DNA of 49,656 nt, from NCBI GenBank assembly GCA_017434455.1, contig JAFRFG010000053.1, positions 1-49,656 of the forward strand. The letters are read 5' to 3'. A model generated the notes under the pieces. That model did no database searches. It was not told the DNA's origin and saw only the letters and a program-made list of their open reading frames with translations. This DNA comes from Thermoguttaceae bacterium. Lineage in GTDB: Bacteria > Planctomycetota > Planctomycetia > Pirellulales > Thermoguttaceae. Positions 34,135-43,600 of the stretch are shown one piece after another. Position 1 is the stretch's first letter. Each line of letters opens with the position of its first letter. The translations under genes were made by a program, and so were the position numbers.

Positions 34135-36300
34135 CTACTGTGGCAGGACAAACCCCAGATCCGGAGCGGGGATATCATCGAGCAGCGTCGGACGCTGTGT
34201 CGGCCCGAAGTGCTGGGGGAACTTTAGCCCCAGAAGAGCGGCCGGGGAGTCGTCGGGGAACGAGAAGTCGTGATTCTCCGGGTCTTTGAACCCCGGGTCG
34301 ATGATTTGCGAATGAAGATCCCGTCGGTTTTCCGCCTGCCAGGCGGCGAAGCTCTTCCCGGCGAAGGTGATATCCGGGTGATTCGGGTTCCAGTAGATAT
34401 TCTCGTCCATCTTAAAGTGCTCGTCGTCCCAGTGCCCATTGAAAAGGGGCGAGTCGTTCACCCAGAAGACGACGTTATGGTCGAACGAAAACGAATCGTG
34501 TTCCTCCACCCGGGAGCGCTGCAGCTGAGCTTCGCGGGACTGATAGAAGATGTTGTACGCGATCCGATTCTCCTTGCCGTAATGGTGATGGTACGAACCG
34601 GTCTTCGTGTTATAGACAATATTGTGCGACATCTCGACCCCGGAGGAACCCTCGTCGGTATAAAGTCCCCAGCCGCCGTAGGAAAAACTATCCACGTCGT
34701 GGATCAGGTTTTCGGTGACCTTGGTCCCCGGCGAGACGCCGAGGGTATAGACCGCCCCCATGTCGGAGAGGAGTTTCTGCCCGATTTTATGCAGGTGGTT
34801 GTTCCGGACGATGTTGTGGTTCGCCATCGATTCGGAGTAGCCCCACACCCAGCCGACGGAGACGGCGGAATAGTAAATATCGTACACTTCACAGCGCTGG
34901 ACGGTATTGTGCGCCGCGTGGCCGATCCAGATGCCGACCGCCGCCGGATGAAGCCGCCCGAGGTATTCGAACAGGGAATCCTCGACCGTCACCCGCTCGG
35001 CGACCTGTTCGGTTTTCGGCAGCTCCATGAGCGAGGAGTCGAGAAGGTTCTCGTACGGCCAGCCGTTGCGGTAGAGGTCCCCCCCGATTCGGATCCCCCC
35101 CGCGCCGATATCTTTCATCGCGCAGCGCTGAACAAGCGCGTCTTTGCACGCCGTCCCGAAGATCAGCGCGTACTGCCCGATGTTCCGAAACGCGCAGTCG
35201 GTGAAGGAAAGGTACCTGGCCCCGGCTATCGGAATCGCCCCGTCGATCCCCGTTTCCGCCTGCGGGGAAGAGTTGCCGTACCATGGCGTGGTCCAGTTAG
35301 AGAAGGCGAAGGTAAGCCCCTCGAACCGGAGGTTTTCGACCAACCGGTCTTTCCGGCCGGTGATCGTCATCAGGTATTCGAGTTTGGGCGCGGTGACGGT
35401 GACGTTTTCCGGTGTTTCCCCCTCTTTCGGGATATAGGTCAGCTCGCCGGTGGAGCGGTCGAGGTAAAATTCCCCCGGGTCGGATAAGGCCTCGTAGACG
35501 TTTTCGAGGTAATAGCGGTTTCCGGCGGTGTAATGCCCCCAGCTGAACTCGGGGAGGCAGTTGGGGGAGGCCCCCATGACGGTCACGATCTTCTCGGTAT
35601 CGTCGACCGACTCAATCCTCTGGCGGCTTAATATCCAGTGATGATAGACCTTCACCTCGACATCGGTGAGGTTGCGCAGGGTCGATTTAATCTCGTCGTC
35701 TTTAAAGCGGAACTTCTTGTCTCCTCGGCGCTTTCCGACGATTTCGTACCCCGGAATCTCAAAGGGGGATTCGATCCGCTCGGTGATGGCGAAATCGTGA
35801 TCCTTCGGCCAGCGGGGACGATAGCGGCGCTGATTGTTGACGAACAGCTGCATAAAATACCAGTCGCCGTTTTTGACCTCCTCCAGCGTCAGGCGCCAGC
35901 GGCCGTCGTCCCCGACCGTGAACCCGCTGAGGGTCCGCCCGCCGGAGAGGACCGGACGGGCGCCCGGGGCGGCGCGCAGGATCGTCGGGGAGTCGGGCGT
36001 TCCCCCCATCTCGGGGGTGATCGCCAAGGTTTCGTCCAGTTCGTACAGCCCGTCGGCCAGTTCGACGACCAGAGAGACGAGACGTTCCTTCGGCTCGCCG
36101 GAGGCGCGGATCTGTTTGACTTTCTCCAGAGCCGCTTGGGGCGTCTTCAGCGGTCCGTCGGTGCCGTCGGCGCTGACCTCGGCGAGGTTTCCGGAAAACG
36201 CGTCGTTCCCCCGCGGGGAGACGTAGATCACCCGCTCTCCGGCGAAGAGCGTCGAGGCGAGGGAAACGAATAAAACCGCGCAAAATATTTTATGAAACAT
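34135..36300 (-). CDS. Exported right-handed beta-helix protein, GH141-like
   Basis: A 721-residue exported protein, signal peptide ending near LFAGE. It opens with the typical IYVSPRGNDAFSG strand of Pel-superfamily glycan enzymes and continues through parallel beta-helix rungs, e.g. RNNHLHKIGQKLLSDMGAVY. QLFVNNQRRYRPRWP (about 155-170), LDRSTGELTYIPKEG (about 280) and LVENLRFEGLTFAFSNW (about 318) are arranged as in GH141 and related helix glycosidases. GH141 includes alpha-L-fucosidase and xylanase activity. GGGAG precedes the ATG. It follows the Gfo/Idh gene after 133 bases that contain a strong hairpin, so it may have separate control. Confidence 0.75.
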   Translation of the reverse strand: MFHKIFCAVLFVSLASTLFAGERVIYVSPRGNDAFSGNLAEVSADGTDGPLKTPQAALEKVKQIRASGEPKERLVSLVVELADGLYELDETLAITPEMGGTPDSPTILRAAPGARPVLSGGRTLSGFTVGDDGRWRLTLEEVKNGDWYFMQLFVNNQRRYRPRWPKDHDFAITERIESPFEIPGYEIVGKRRGDKKFRFKDDEIKSTLRNLTDVEVKVYHHWILSRQRIESVDDTEKIVTVMGASPNCLPEFSWGHYTAGNRYYLENVYEALSDPGEFYLDRSTGELTYIPKEGETPENVTVTAPKLEYLMTITGRKDRLVENLRFEGLTFAFSNWTTPWYGNSSPQAETGIDGAIPIAGARYLSFTDCAFRNIGQYALIFGTACKDALVQRCAMKDIGAGGIRIGGDLYRNGWPYENLLDSSLMELPKTEQVAERVTVEDSLFEYLGRLHPAAVGIWIGHAAHNTVQRCEVYDIYYSAVSVGWVWGYSESMANHNIVRNNHLHKIGQKLLSDMGAVYTLGVSPGTKVTENLIHDVDSFSYGGWGLYTDEGSSGVEMSHNIVYNTKTGSYHHHYGKENRIAYNIFYQSREAQLQRSRVEEHDSFSFDHNVVFWVNDSPLFNGHWDDEHFKMDENIYWNPNHPDITFAGKSFAAWQAENRRDLHSQIIDPGFKDPENHDFSFPDDSPAALLGLKFPQHFGPTQRPTLLDDIPAPDLGFVLPQ

Positions 36301-36367
36301 CTTTTTCTCCCGCGCTAAAATCCCAGGTGCTGTGTACAGACAAATGACAGGTTCTTTATAGACGGCG

Positions 36368-36402
36368 CCGGTCCCCTTGCCGCGATGAGGGAAGGGGACC
36401 GG
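36368..36402. terminator. Stable hairpin after the Gfo/Idh gene
   Basis: An 11-bp stem (CCGGTCCCCTT, 36368-36378, with AAGGGGACCGG, 36392-36402) and a 13-base loop lie just beyond the Gfo/Idh stop codon. No T-tract follows on the minus strand, so it may be a partial terminator or a 3'-end stabiliser. Nothing else recognisable lies in the 133-base gap. Confidence 0.5.
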
Positions 36403-36433
36403 GAAGACGGCATGGGTGTGTCAGAATATCTTT

Positions 36434-37780
36434 TCAGACTTCCAATTTCCACGGCTCGCGGTACTCGTACGACAGATACCGGTTCGCCTCCTCGTCGCCG
36501 ATGAATTCTTCCTTTTGGGCGTCCCATTCCAGACGGCGCTCGACGGCCAGGGAGATATTGGCGATCAGCGACATGGTGGTGCTGCGATGCCCCTCCTCGA
36601 CGTCGGCGTTCGGCTTTTGGCGGGTGCGGATGCAGTCGAAGAAATTCTGCGCGTGCTGGGCGGTGATATCGAGGTTCCCGTTCGGCAGGTCTCCGGAGCG
36701 AATCTCCTCCTCCGGGGCGCGGGGGCCTTTTTCCTGGAACTGGCCCGGTTTCTCGGGCTTGATCAGACAGCGGTGATCGTAAAAGTAGCAGGTCCCCTGT
36801 GTTCCCCGCATTTCAAAATAGCCGAGCTCCTGATACTTCTCGTCGGTCGCCATCATCGGGTTGCCGTTGGCCTCGAACTGATCGAAGAGCAGAAGCCGCC
36901 CGGAAGCGAATTGGTAGCAGACGCTCATCGTATCGGGGATCGTCCGGTCGTCGTCGACCGCGAAGACCCCTCCCATGGCGCAGACGCTCGCCGGGGCGGT
37001 TTCGTTCCAGTACCACCGGATCAGGTCGATAAAGTGAACCCCGTTATTGGCGATCTGCGAGGAGAACTGATTCCACCAGCGGAATTTGTACGGGGCGATA
37101 TTCTCTTGATAGTCGCGCGACTGCGGGCCGAGCCACAGATCCCAGTCGAGGTTTTCCGGAGGGGTCGTCGGCTTGGCGCGGCCGATGCCGTTGGGGAACA
37201 TATTCCCCTTGTGCCAGCATCGGGCGACGGTCGTTTTGCCGACCTTTTGATCGACCCCAAGCTCCGCCATCTTCCGAAAGATCGCCCCGCTGCGGCGGTG
37301 CGTTCCGACCTGGACGATGCGGTCGTATTTGCGCGCCGCCTCGACCATCGCCCGCCCCTCTTTGACCGTCGTCGAAAGGGGCTTTTCGACGTAGACGTCT
37401 TTGCCGGCGCGGCAGGCGGCGACCGTCTGCCAGGCGTGCCAGTGATCTGGGGTGGCCAGGACCACCGCGTCGATATCGTCCCGGGCGAGGATATCCCGGA
37501 AATCGTGCTCTTTGATCGGCTTTTGCCCCGCGTTTTCCCACGCCTGTTCCAAAACCGCCGAGTCGACGTCGCACAGGGCCGCCAGTTCCATATCGGGCGA
37601 TTTCGAGAACGCGCCGATCAGCTGCCGGCCCCGATTGGCGGTCCCGATGAAGGCGGTCCGAATCCGGTCGTTCGCCCCTAAGATTCGGGCTCCGGAGGTC
37701 TGTGTCTGCAGCGCGGCCAGCCCGAAGGCGAGCGTGGTTCCGGCTTGATGAAAACGGCGGCGCGTGATTTTTTCCGGCAT
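36434..37780 (-). CDS. Tat-exported Gfo/Idh/MocA-family oxidoreductase
   Basis: A 448-residue NAD(P)-dependent protein with a twin-arginine signal (ITRRRFHQAGTTLAFGLAAL, residues 5-24). The Rossmann start RTAFIGTANRG is at 41-51 and the E132-K-P family motif follows a DHWH segment (112-115). NNGVHFIDLIRWYW matches the substrate-side helix of this family. Tat export fits a protein that leaves the cell with its nucleotide bound. Family members include sugar dehydrogenases and GH109-type glycosidases that use NAD catalytically. The start at 37780 gives the Tat motif and follows GAGGGACG. It has a clear promoter and leads the minus-strand run to 31268. Confidence 0.9.
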   Translation of the reverse strand: MPEKITRRRFHQAGTTLAFGLAALQTQTSGARILGANDRIRTAFIGTANRGRQLIGAFSKSPDMELAALCDVDSAVLEQAWENAGQKPIKEHDFRDILARDDIDAVVLATPDHWHAWQTVAACRAGKDVYVEKPLSTTVKEGRAMVEAARKYDRIVQVGTHRRSGAIFRKMAELGVDQKVGKTTVARCWHKGNMFPNGIGRAKPTTPPENLDWDLWLGPQSRDYQENIAPYKFRWWNQFSSQIANNGVHFIDLIRWYWNETAPASVCAMGGVFAVDDDRTIPDTMSVCYQFASGRLLLFDQFEANGNPMMATDEKYQELGYFEMRGTQGTCYFYDHRCLIKPEKPGQFQEKGPRAPEEEIRSGDLPNGNLDITAQHAQNFFDCIRTRQKPNADVEEGHRSTTMSLIANISLAVERRLEWDAQKEEFIGDEEANRYLSYEYREPWKLEV

Positions 37781-37877
37781 TGATCGTCCCTCATTGTTTT
37801 GAGTGTGTAATTGCCTTTTACCTGTCCGTCCTGCCGCGGGCCGAATCGTCCCTGAGGCGCTTTCGCGGACTGTTTTC

Positions 37878-37906
37878 ATCTTATCAGAAAGGGATGCTGT
37901 TTGCAA
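37878..37906 (-). promoter_or_regulatory. Extended -10 promoter for the Gfo/Idh run
   Basis: On the minus strand, TTGCAA (37906 to 37901), 17 bases, then TAAGAT (37883 to 37878) preceded directly by TGA gives a good extended -10 promoter. The leader before the ATG at 37780 would be about 90 bases. Confidence 0.65.
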
Positions 37907-37959
37907 ACGAAGCGGTGCCACTTGTGGCGCGGCCCCAAGCGGTTTTCCCCCTTGATTTA

Positions 37960-37989
37960 TAGACACGCTCCCCCCGTATCCGGTATAAT
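37960..37989 (+). promoter_or_regulatory. Promoter for the GH38-like/dihaem operon
   Basis: TAGACA (37960-37965), 18 bases and a perfect TATAAT (37984-37989) form a sigma70-type promoter. The transcript would start near 37996, leaving an 88-base leader with GC-rich symmetry before the ATG at 38084. Confidence 0.65.
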
Positions 37990-38083
37990 GGCTTTATACC
38001 GCGTGAAAACTCAACTTCCGCGGTTCCGCCGCGGGAAAGTTGAATAGAGGATAAACGTCAAGGAAAAGCGAAAAGGGGAAAGA

Positions 38084-40582
38084 ATGAACCGCCGCGAATG
38101 GATGAAATGGTGCGCTTTTTTGGGCTCGTTCGCCTTGGCCGGGGAGGGCGCGTCTTTACACGGTTCGGAAGAGGCGCCTTCCCGGGAGAATATGGTCCTG
38201 CCGGAAGAGATTCATATCATGAATCTGTCCCATACCGATTTCGGCTATACCGATCTTCCCTCCACGGCGTGGCGGATCCATGAGGAAAATATTCGCCTGG
38301 CGATCGACTACTGCCGGCAGACCGCCGATTACCCTGAAGACGCGCGCTTCCACTGGACGATCGAGACCCTCTGGCCGCTGGAGAGGTTTTTCTCCTCGGC
38401 CACGAAGCAGGAATTGGCCGATTTCGATCGGTTTGTCGAGTCCGGTCAGATCAACGTCACCGCGATGCCGTGCAATATCACCTGTCTGGCCGGGCGGCAC
38501 GAGTGGGAAAGGGAACTTGACCGGCTCGCTCCCATTTACAAAAAGTATCAGCCGAAGGCGGCGCTTCAAAGCGATATCAACGGGCTCGGCTGGGGGATGG
38601 TCGATTCCCTCTATGACCGGGGGATTCGTTCGCTGTTTATGGCGGTCAACGGAAGCCGCACCCCGGTCGATCGGCTGAGTTTCTTCCGCTGGAACGGGAC
38701 CGGCGAGCGGTCGCTGATGGTCTATAACGGGCTGCATTACTGCGCGGCGTACAACTACTTCCACGATTCGGAGTGGCGCCGCGGCCCGGTCCCCGCCCGG
38801 GACAAGATCTGGTATCACTGGCCGGAAGAGGATGATATCTTCGGGACCTCGGACGAGGAATTCGCCCGGCTGCGGGCGATTTTCGAGGATCGCAGCGACC
38901 AGTTCGACGGCGTCGGCTATCGGGGGAAGGTGCTCATCACGATGACGAACCACCGGACGATGGACAACGACCATCCGTGCCGGCAGCTGAGCGAGTTCAT
39001 ACGCCGCTGGAACGACTCGGGGATGACGCCGAAACTGGTTTTCTCGACCCCCGAGCGGTATCTGCGCGCGACGTTCCCCGATTACCCGACCATGCCGGAC
39101 CGGGACGACACGATCCCATCCCTCTGCGGGGAGTGGGGAGACTGGTGGGGCAGCGGGATCGCCTCGACCCCGGTGGAGATCGCGCTTCTTCAAGAGACTC
39201 AGCGCCGGAGCGAGGATATCGACCGGTTCCGAAAGACCCTCGCCGAGGAGCCCCCCTTCGTGGCGAAGCAGGCCGACCGGCTCTACGACCAGATGATCCA
39301 GGCCGAGGAACATACCTGGGGGGCGTTCGACAGTATCGCGCTTCCTTACTGCGAGCGGACCCGGGGCTGCCTGCATGAAAAAATGGTTCCGTTCTATGAG
39401 GCCTCGGAGCTGTCCCGCAACATTCAGCGGGATCTGTTGGCCGGCAGCGGGGATTACCGCCGAATCTCGGCGACCGATACGATCGAGGTGCTCAATCCGG
39501 GAGAGAAAACGCGCAGCGGCTGGGCCGAGATCGCGAAAAAGGGGCTTCGGTTCGACGCCGATCGGGCGGTCGATCTGAAGACCGGCGAGGTCTTCCCGTT
39601 CGATGTGGTTCCCGAACAGACCGATCCGACCCGCCCGGTCCGGGGCTGGTACAACAACGACGCGGTCTATCGATTCTTTGTGCCGCAGCTCGCTCCCGGT
39701 CAAAGCCGCCGTTTCCGCCTGACCGCTTCCGGCGAGGAACAAGAGCCGGCGCTGACCGAATCGCGCTGGTTTGAGCCGATCTTTGACGATTCCGGCGCTT
39801 TGATCAATGTCCGAAACAAAATATCCGGGCGGCCGCTGTTCGAGTCGGACGGCCCGTGGCGCCCCGGGGCGATCATTCGGGAAAAAGCGCTCAACCCCCA
39901 GTCGGTCGGCGATGAGCTGATGGCGCAGAGATTCGAAGAATCCGACTTCGAAAGAACCGCCGCCGAGGTGACCAAAGGGGAACGGCTCCCGAATTTCTAC
40001 GGGGACCTTTGCCGGATGGAGATGGCCGTCGAGCCGTGCCGGTTCATCGAGCAGACCTGGATGCTCTACGACGCCGTACCGCGCATCGAGATCACCACGT
40101 CGATATGGTTCCCCGAGATGATCGAGGCGCAGGCGTTTTATATGGCCCTGCCGTTCGTGATGGATCAGCCGAAGATCTACTACGATTCGCTCGGGAAGAG
40201 GGCCGAAATCGGGACCGACCTTCTGCCGAATACCTGCGCGAATTTCCGCACCGTGGGGCAGGGGGTGACGTTTGTCTCGGATCAGGGGCAGATCGCTTTG
40301 ACCCTGACCGGCGCGCCGCTGGCGATGTTCGATTCGATCACCCGCGCCGGGGCGCAGACGCTCTTCCAGCCGCGGACGGCCCGTTTTTATTCTCTCTTCT
40401 TCGAGAATTACTGGGCGACGAATTTCGCCGTGATGCCGCCGGGGCTTTTCACCATGCGCCATGTCATCGAAGTCGGGGATACCCAGCACCCGGTCGAACC
40501 GCTTGAGAACGACTGCCACTGGGTCCGTCCGGTGGCCGAGACGTTCGCGCGCAACGGTTTTTTGAAAATGAACTACGTTTGA
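38084..40582 (+). CDS. Exported GH38-like alpha-mannosidase-type protein
   Basis: An 832-residue protein. The N-terminus (NRREWMKWCAFLGSFALAGE) looks like a twin-arginine signal. The catalytic-domain opening IHIMNLSHTDFGYTD supplies H50-x-D52, matching the GH38 zinc pair, and SDINGLGWG holds D164 at the position of the nucleophile. EEHTWGAFDS (about 405-415) may supply the later metal His. A large C-terminal beta-domain (about 460-830) is as in GH38 enzymes and related uncharacterised families such as DUF5054. Mannosidase activity is inferred from the fold. AAAAGGGG precedes the ATG. The LamG-dihaem gene follows after 26 bases, so they are co-transcribed. Confidence 0.75.
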   Translation: MNRREWMKWCAFLGSFALAGEGASLHGSEEAPSRENMVLPEEIHIMNLSHTDFGYTDLPSTAWRIHEENIRLAIDYCRQTADYPEDARFHWTIETLWPLERFFSSATKQELADFDRFVESGQINVTAMPCNITCLAGRHEWERELDRLAPIYKKYQPKAALQSDINGLGWGMVDSLYDRGIRSLFMAVNGSRTPVDRLSFFRWNGTGERSLMVYNGLHYCAAYNYFHDSEWRRGPVPARDKIWYHWPEEDDIFGTSDEEFARLRAIFEDRSDQFDGVGYRGKVLITMTNHRTMDNDHPCRQLSEFIRRWNDSGMTPKLVFSTPERYLRATFPDYPTMPDRDDTIPSLCGEWGDWWGSGIASTPVEIALLQETQRRSEDIDRFRKTLAEEPPFVAKQADRLYDQMIQAEEHTWGAFDSIALPYCERTRGCLHEKMVPFYEASELSRNIQRDLLAGSGDYRRISATDTIEVLNPGEKTRSGWAEIAKKGLRFDADRAVDLKTGEVFPFDVVPEQTDPTRPVRGWYNNDAVYRFFVPQLAPGQSRRFRLTASGEEQEPALTESRWFEPIFDDSGALINVRNKISGRPLFESDGPWRPGAIIREKALNPQSVGDELMAQRFEESDFERTAAEVTKGERLPNFYGDLCRMEMAVEPCRFIEQTWMLYDAVPRIEITTSIWFPEMIEAQAFYMALPFVMDQPKIYYDSLGKRAEIGTDLLPNTCANFRTVGQGVTFVSDQGQIALTLTGAPLAMFDSITRAGAQTLFQPRTARFYSLFFENYWATNFAVMPPGLFTMRHVIEVGDTQHPVEPLENDCHWVRPVAETFARNGFLKMNYV

Positions 40583-40608
40583 CGAAACGGTAAATCGAGG
40601 ATAACAGC

Positions 40609-43600
40609 ATGAGACGACGATCATTTCTTTGGCTTGGGTGCGCGGCGCTGATCGCCTGCGCGGGTCTTTGGGCCGAGGAGGGGAAAGACCCGGTACTGCG
40701 CTGGTCTTTCGATACCCTGGACGGGAACTGGACAAGAACCGAGAACGCCAACCTCGCCGAGGGGGTCCACGGTAAGGCGCTCGACTGCCGCGACACGATT
40801 CTCCAGCTCCCCACCGATACGGTGCCGAACGGCTGGCCGCAGATTTCCTATGCCGCGTGGGTCTTTCCGCGCCAGTTTACCAGCTTTAACGAAATTTTCC
40901 GCAAAGAGGATGATTCCAACCGGCTTTTGTTCTCCTTTCAGGGAGGGGGGACCATCTTATCGATCGGGGCGAACATCGGCGGGACCTACACCGAATGTGA
41001 CGGGCTGCTGCCGGAAGAGGGGGTTCTCAACCAGTGGCACTATGTCGTCGGAACCGTTCGAACCGCCGACGACGGCCGAACCACGACGATGCGGGTCTAT
41101 TTCGACGGATTGCTCCTCAACGAAGTCCGGGTCCCCGGACAGCTGATCTACGGCGGGGAGGCCCCGTGCTTTATCGCCTCGTCCAAAGGGGATGGGGAAT
41201 TTTTCGACGGTCTGATTGACGACCTGGCGATTTACGACCGGCCGCTGAGCGAAGAGGAGATTCTGGCCGTCAAGGCGCCCGATTACCCCTCGCTGGTCAA
41301 GACCCTGCTGGAACGGGCCTCGGAATTTGAACCGCTCACCGAAGATCAGCGGCTTCACCTTCCCAAGAGGGAACAGGAAAAATGGGCGCGGTTCGCGGAA
41401 CTGAAAAAGTCGATCGTCGAAAAGATCCAAACCGGCGACGCCGATCCGGCCCAATGGCAGGAGATTATGGCGACCCTGCGCGCCTGGGCCCCGGAACGTC
41501 CCTATGTTTCCGAGGCGGTGGCGCCGTACCAAAAGCCGTATACCCCCAAGGTGGTCGACCGAACCCCGGAAGAGGCCGAGCAGCTGCTGCGCAGCGACTG
41601 GCTCGCCCAGTGCGGCGGGAATCCGTCGAAGTGGACGATCCTCAACGAACTGCGCCGCGCTTCGGAACTGGCCGACAGAATCGAGGACGCGGGGGCCGAC
41701 CTGACCGAGCAGCGACACCAAATCGAAACCCTCTCGGAAGAGGCGAAAAAGGTCGCCGGCAGCGACGAGGAGCTCTACTTTAAGGTGCGTCACGTCAAGC
41801 GGTCGATTCTCTTTAAAAATCCGGCGATCGACTTCGATACGATTCTCTATATCGACGTCCCCTATCCGCAGGGGGGCGAAAATTGGCACGAGACCCGTCA
41901 CCGGCTCGGCTATATGGGGACGACCGGCGGCCGGCTGATGACGATGACCGGGCTTTCGCCGGACGGCCATCAGAAGATGCTCCTTCCCAAAGAGCCGCTG
42001 ACCGGGACGTTCTGGCGGCCGGACCTGTCGTTCGACGCCGATAAGGTCTTGGTTTCGTTCAAGCCGCACAACGAGAAATCGTTCCATATTTACGAGATCG
42101 ATATCGACGGCGAAAATGTCCGTCAGCTGACGGGGGGGCGGTTCGACGACCTCGATCCGTTCTATCTGCCCGACGGGGAGCACTGCGTCTTTACCACGAC
42201 CCGCGGTTATACCTATGTCCGCTGCATGCCCCCGACGAACGCCTACGTTTTGGCGAGAATGAAACTCGATTCGAGCGATCTGTATTTGATCTCCCGCAAC
42301 AACGAGCCCGACTATCTCCCGTCGCTATTGCCCGACGGGCGAATCGTCTACTCCCGCTGGGAATATACCGATAAACCCCTGTGGCGCTGTGTTTCGCTGT
42401 GGACAATGAACCCCGACGGGACCCAGACACAGACGCTCTGGGGGAATCAGTCGGTCTGGCCGGACCTGCCGAAAGATGTCCGGGCGGTCCCCGACTCCAA
42501 TCGCCTGATCATCACCGGAAGCGCGCACCACAACTGGTTCTCCGGCAGCGTGGCGCTGATCGACCCGACCAAGGGGATGAACTTCCCCGACGGGCTGACG
42601 AAGGTCACCGGCGAGATCCCGTGGCCGGAGACCGGAAACGGCCCGGTCGATCCGATCGAATCGGCCCATTACGAGGGGACGAGCGCCTATTCGGCGTACG
42701 ATTCCCCCTATCCGCTGACGGAAAAAGACTTCCTCGTCTCCGCGCAGCGGGGGGGCTTCGGCGGCAAGTATGTTTTGCTTTTGATGGATACCGACGGCAA
42801 TCGGGAACTGGTCGCCGAAGGGGAGCATAATATCCTCTACGCCCAGCCGGTTCGTCCGCGGACCAAGCCGCCGGTGATCGTCGACCGGGTCCAGTGGCCG
42901 AAAAAGGAGGAGTACGGCAAGGCGGCCCCGGGGATTATCTACAGCAACAACGTCTATGACGACGCCCCGCTGGAGCTCTTCGGCAAGGCGAAATATCTCC
43001 GCATTTTGAACATCGAGCCGAAGACCTACACCCTCTGGGACCATCGTCCCTATATCTCGACCGGGCCGGCGGTTTCGATGGTTCAGTCCGAAGGGGTCAA
43101 GCGTATCTTGGGGACGGTTCCGATCGAGGAGGACGGTTCGGTCTCGTTCTACGCCCCCTCCGGCGTGGCGCTTCATTTCCAGCTGCTCGACGAGAACCAT
43201 CGGTGTCTTCAGACGATGCGCTCCTTTACCGGGGTGATGCCGGGGGAACAGCGCGGGTGCGTGGGGTGCCACGCCTCGCAGATTACCTCTCCGGCGCCGC
43301 AGAAGCGCTCGATCGCCGTCCTCCGCGAGCCGTCGACGATTACCCCGCCGCCTTGGGACGACCGCTCGGTCAGTTTCGAGCGGTATGTCCAGCCGGTGCT
43401 CGATAAGCACTGCGGCTCGTGCCACTCCGGCGACGGCGAGGCAAAGGAGATCTTCGATACCACCCTGCGCCCCGGTTTCCTCCACTTCAAGGAACCGTAT
43501 GTCACCATCATCGGGAACCCGATGTGGGCCAAAGAGCAGAAGATCTATCGTCCGGGGAGTCTCACCCCGTGGAACGCCCCGACCGAGCCGGAGCTGAAAG

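Larger units (their letters stand above)
37781..38083. other. Divergent intergenic region, 303 bases
   Basis: This gap separates the minus-strand Gfo/Idh run from the plus-strand GH38-like operon. It holds two sigma70-type promoters facing away from each other, described separately, with -35 elements about 54 bases apart. CCGCGGTTCCGCCGCGG-like symmetry lies near 38018-38035 in the GH38 leader and could form a hairpin. I see no small gene or RNA in it. Confidence 0.6.

Noticed and set aside
38156..40735. An 859-codon open frame on the minus strand opposite the GH38-like gene
   Set aside because: It is Arg/Pro/Gly-rich, has no recognisable domain or signal, and lies exactly opposite a well-supported gene. 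High GC with few stop codons explains it.
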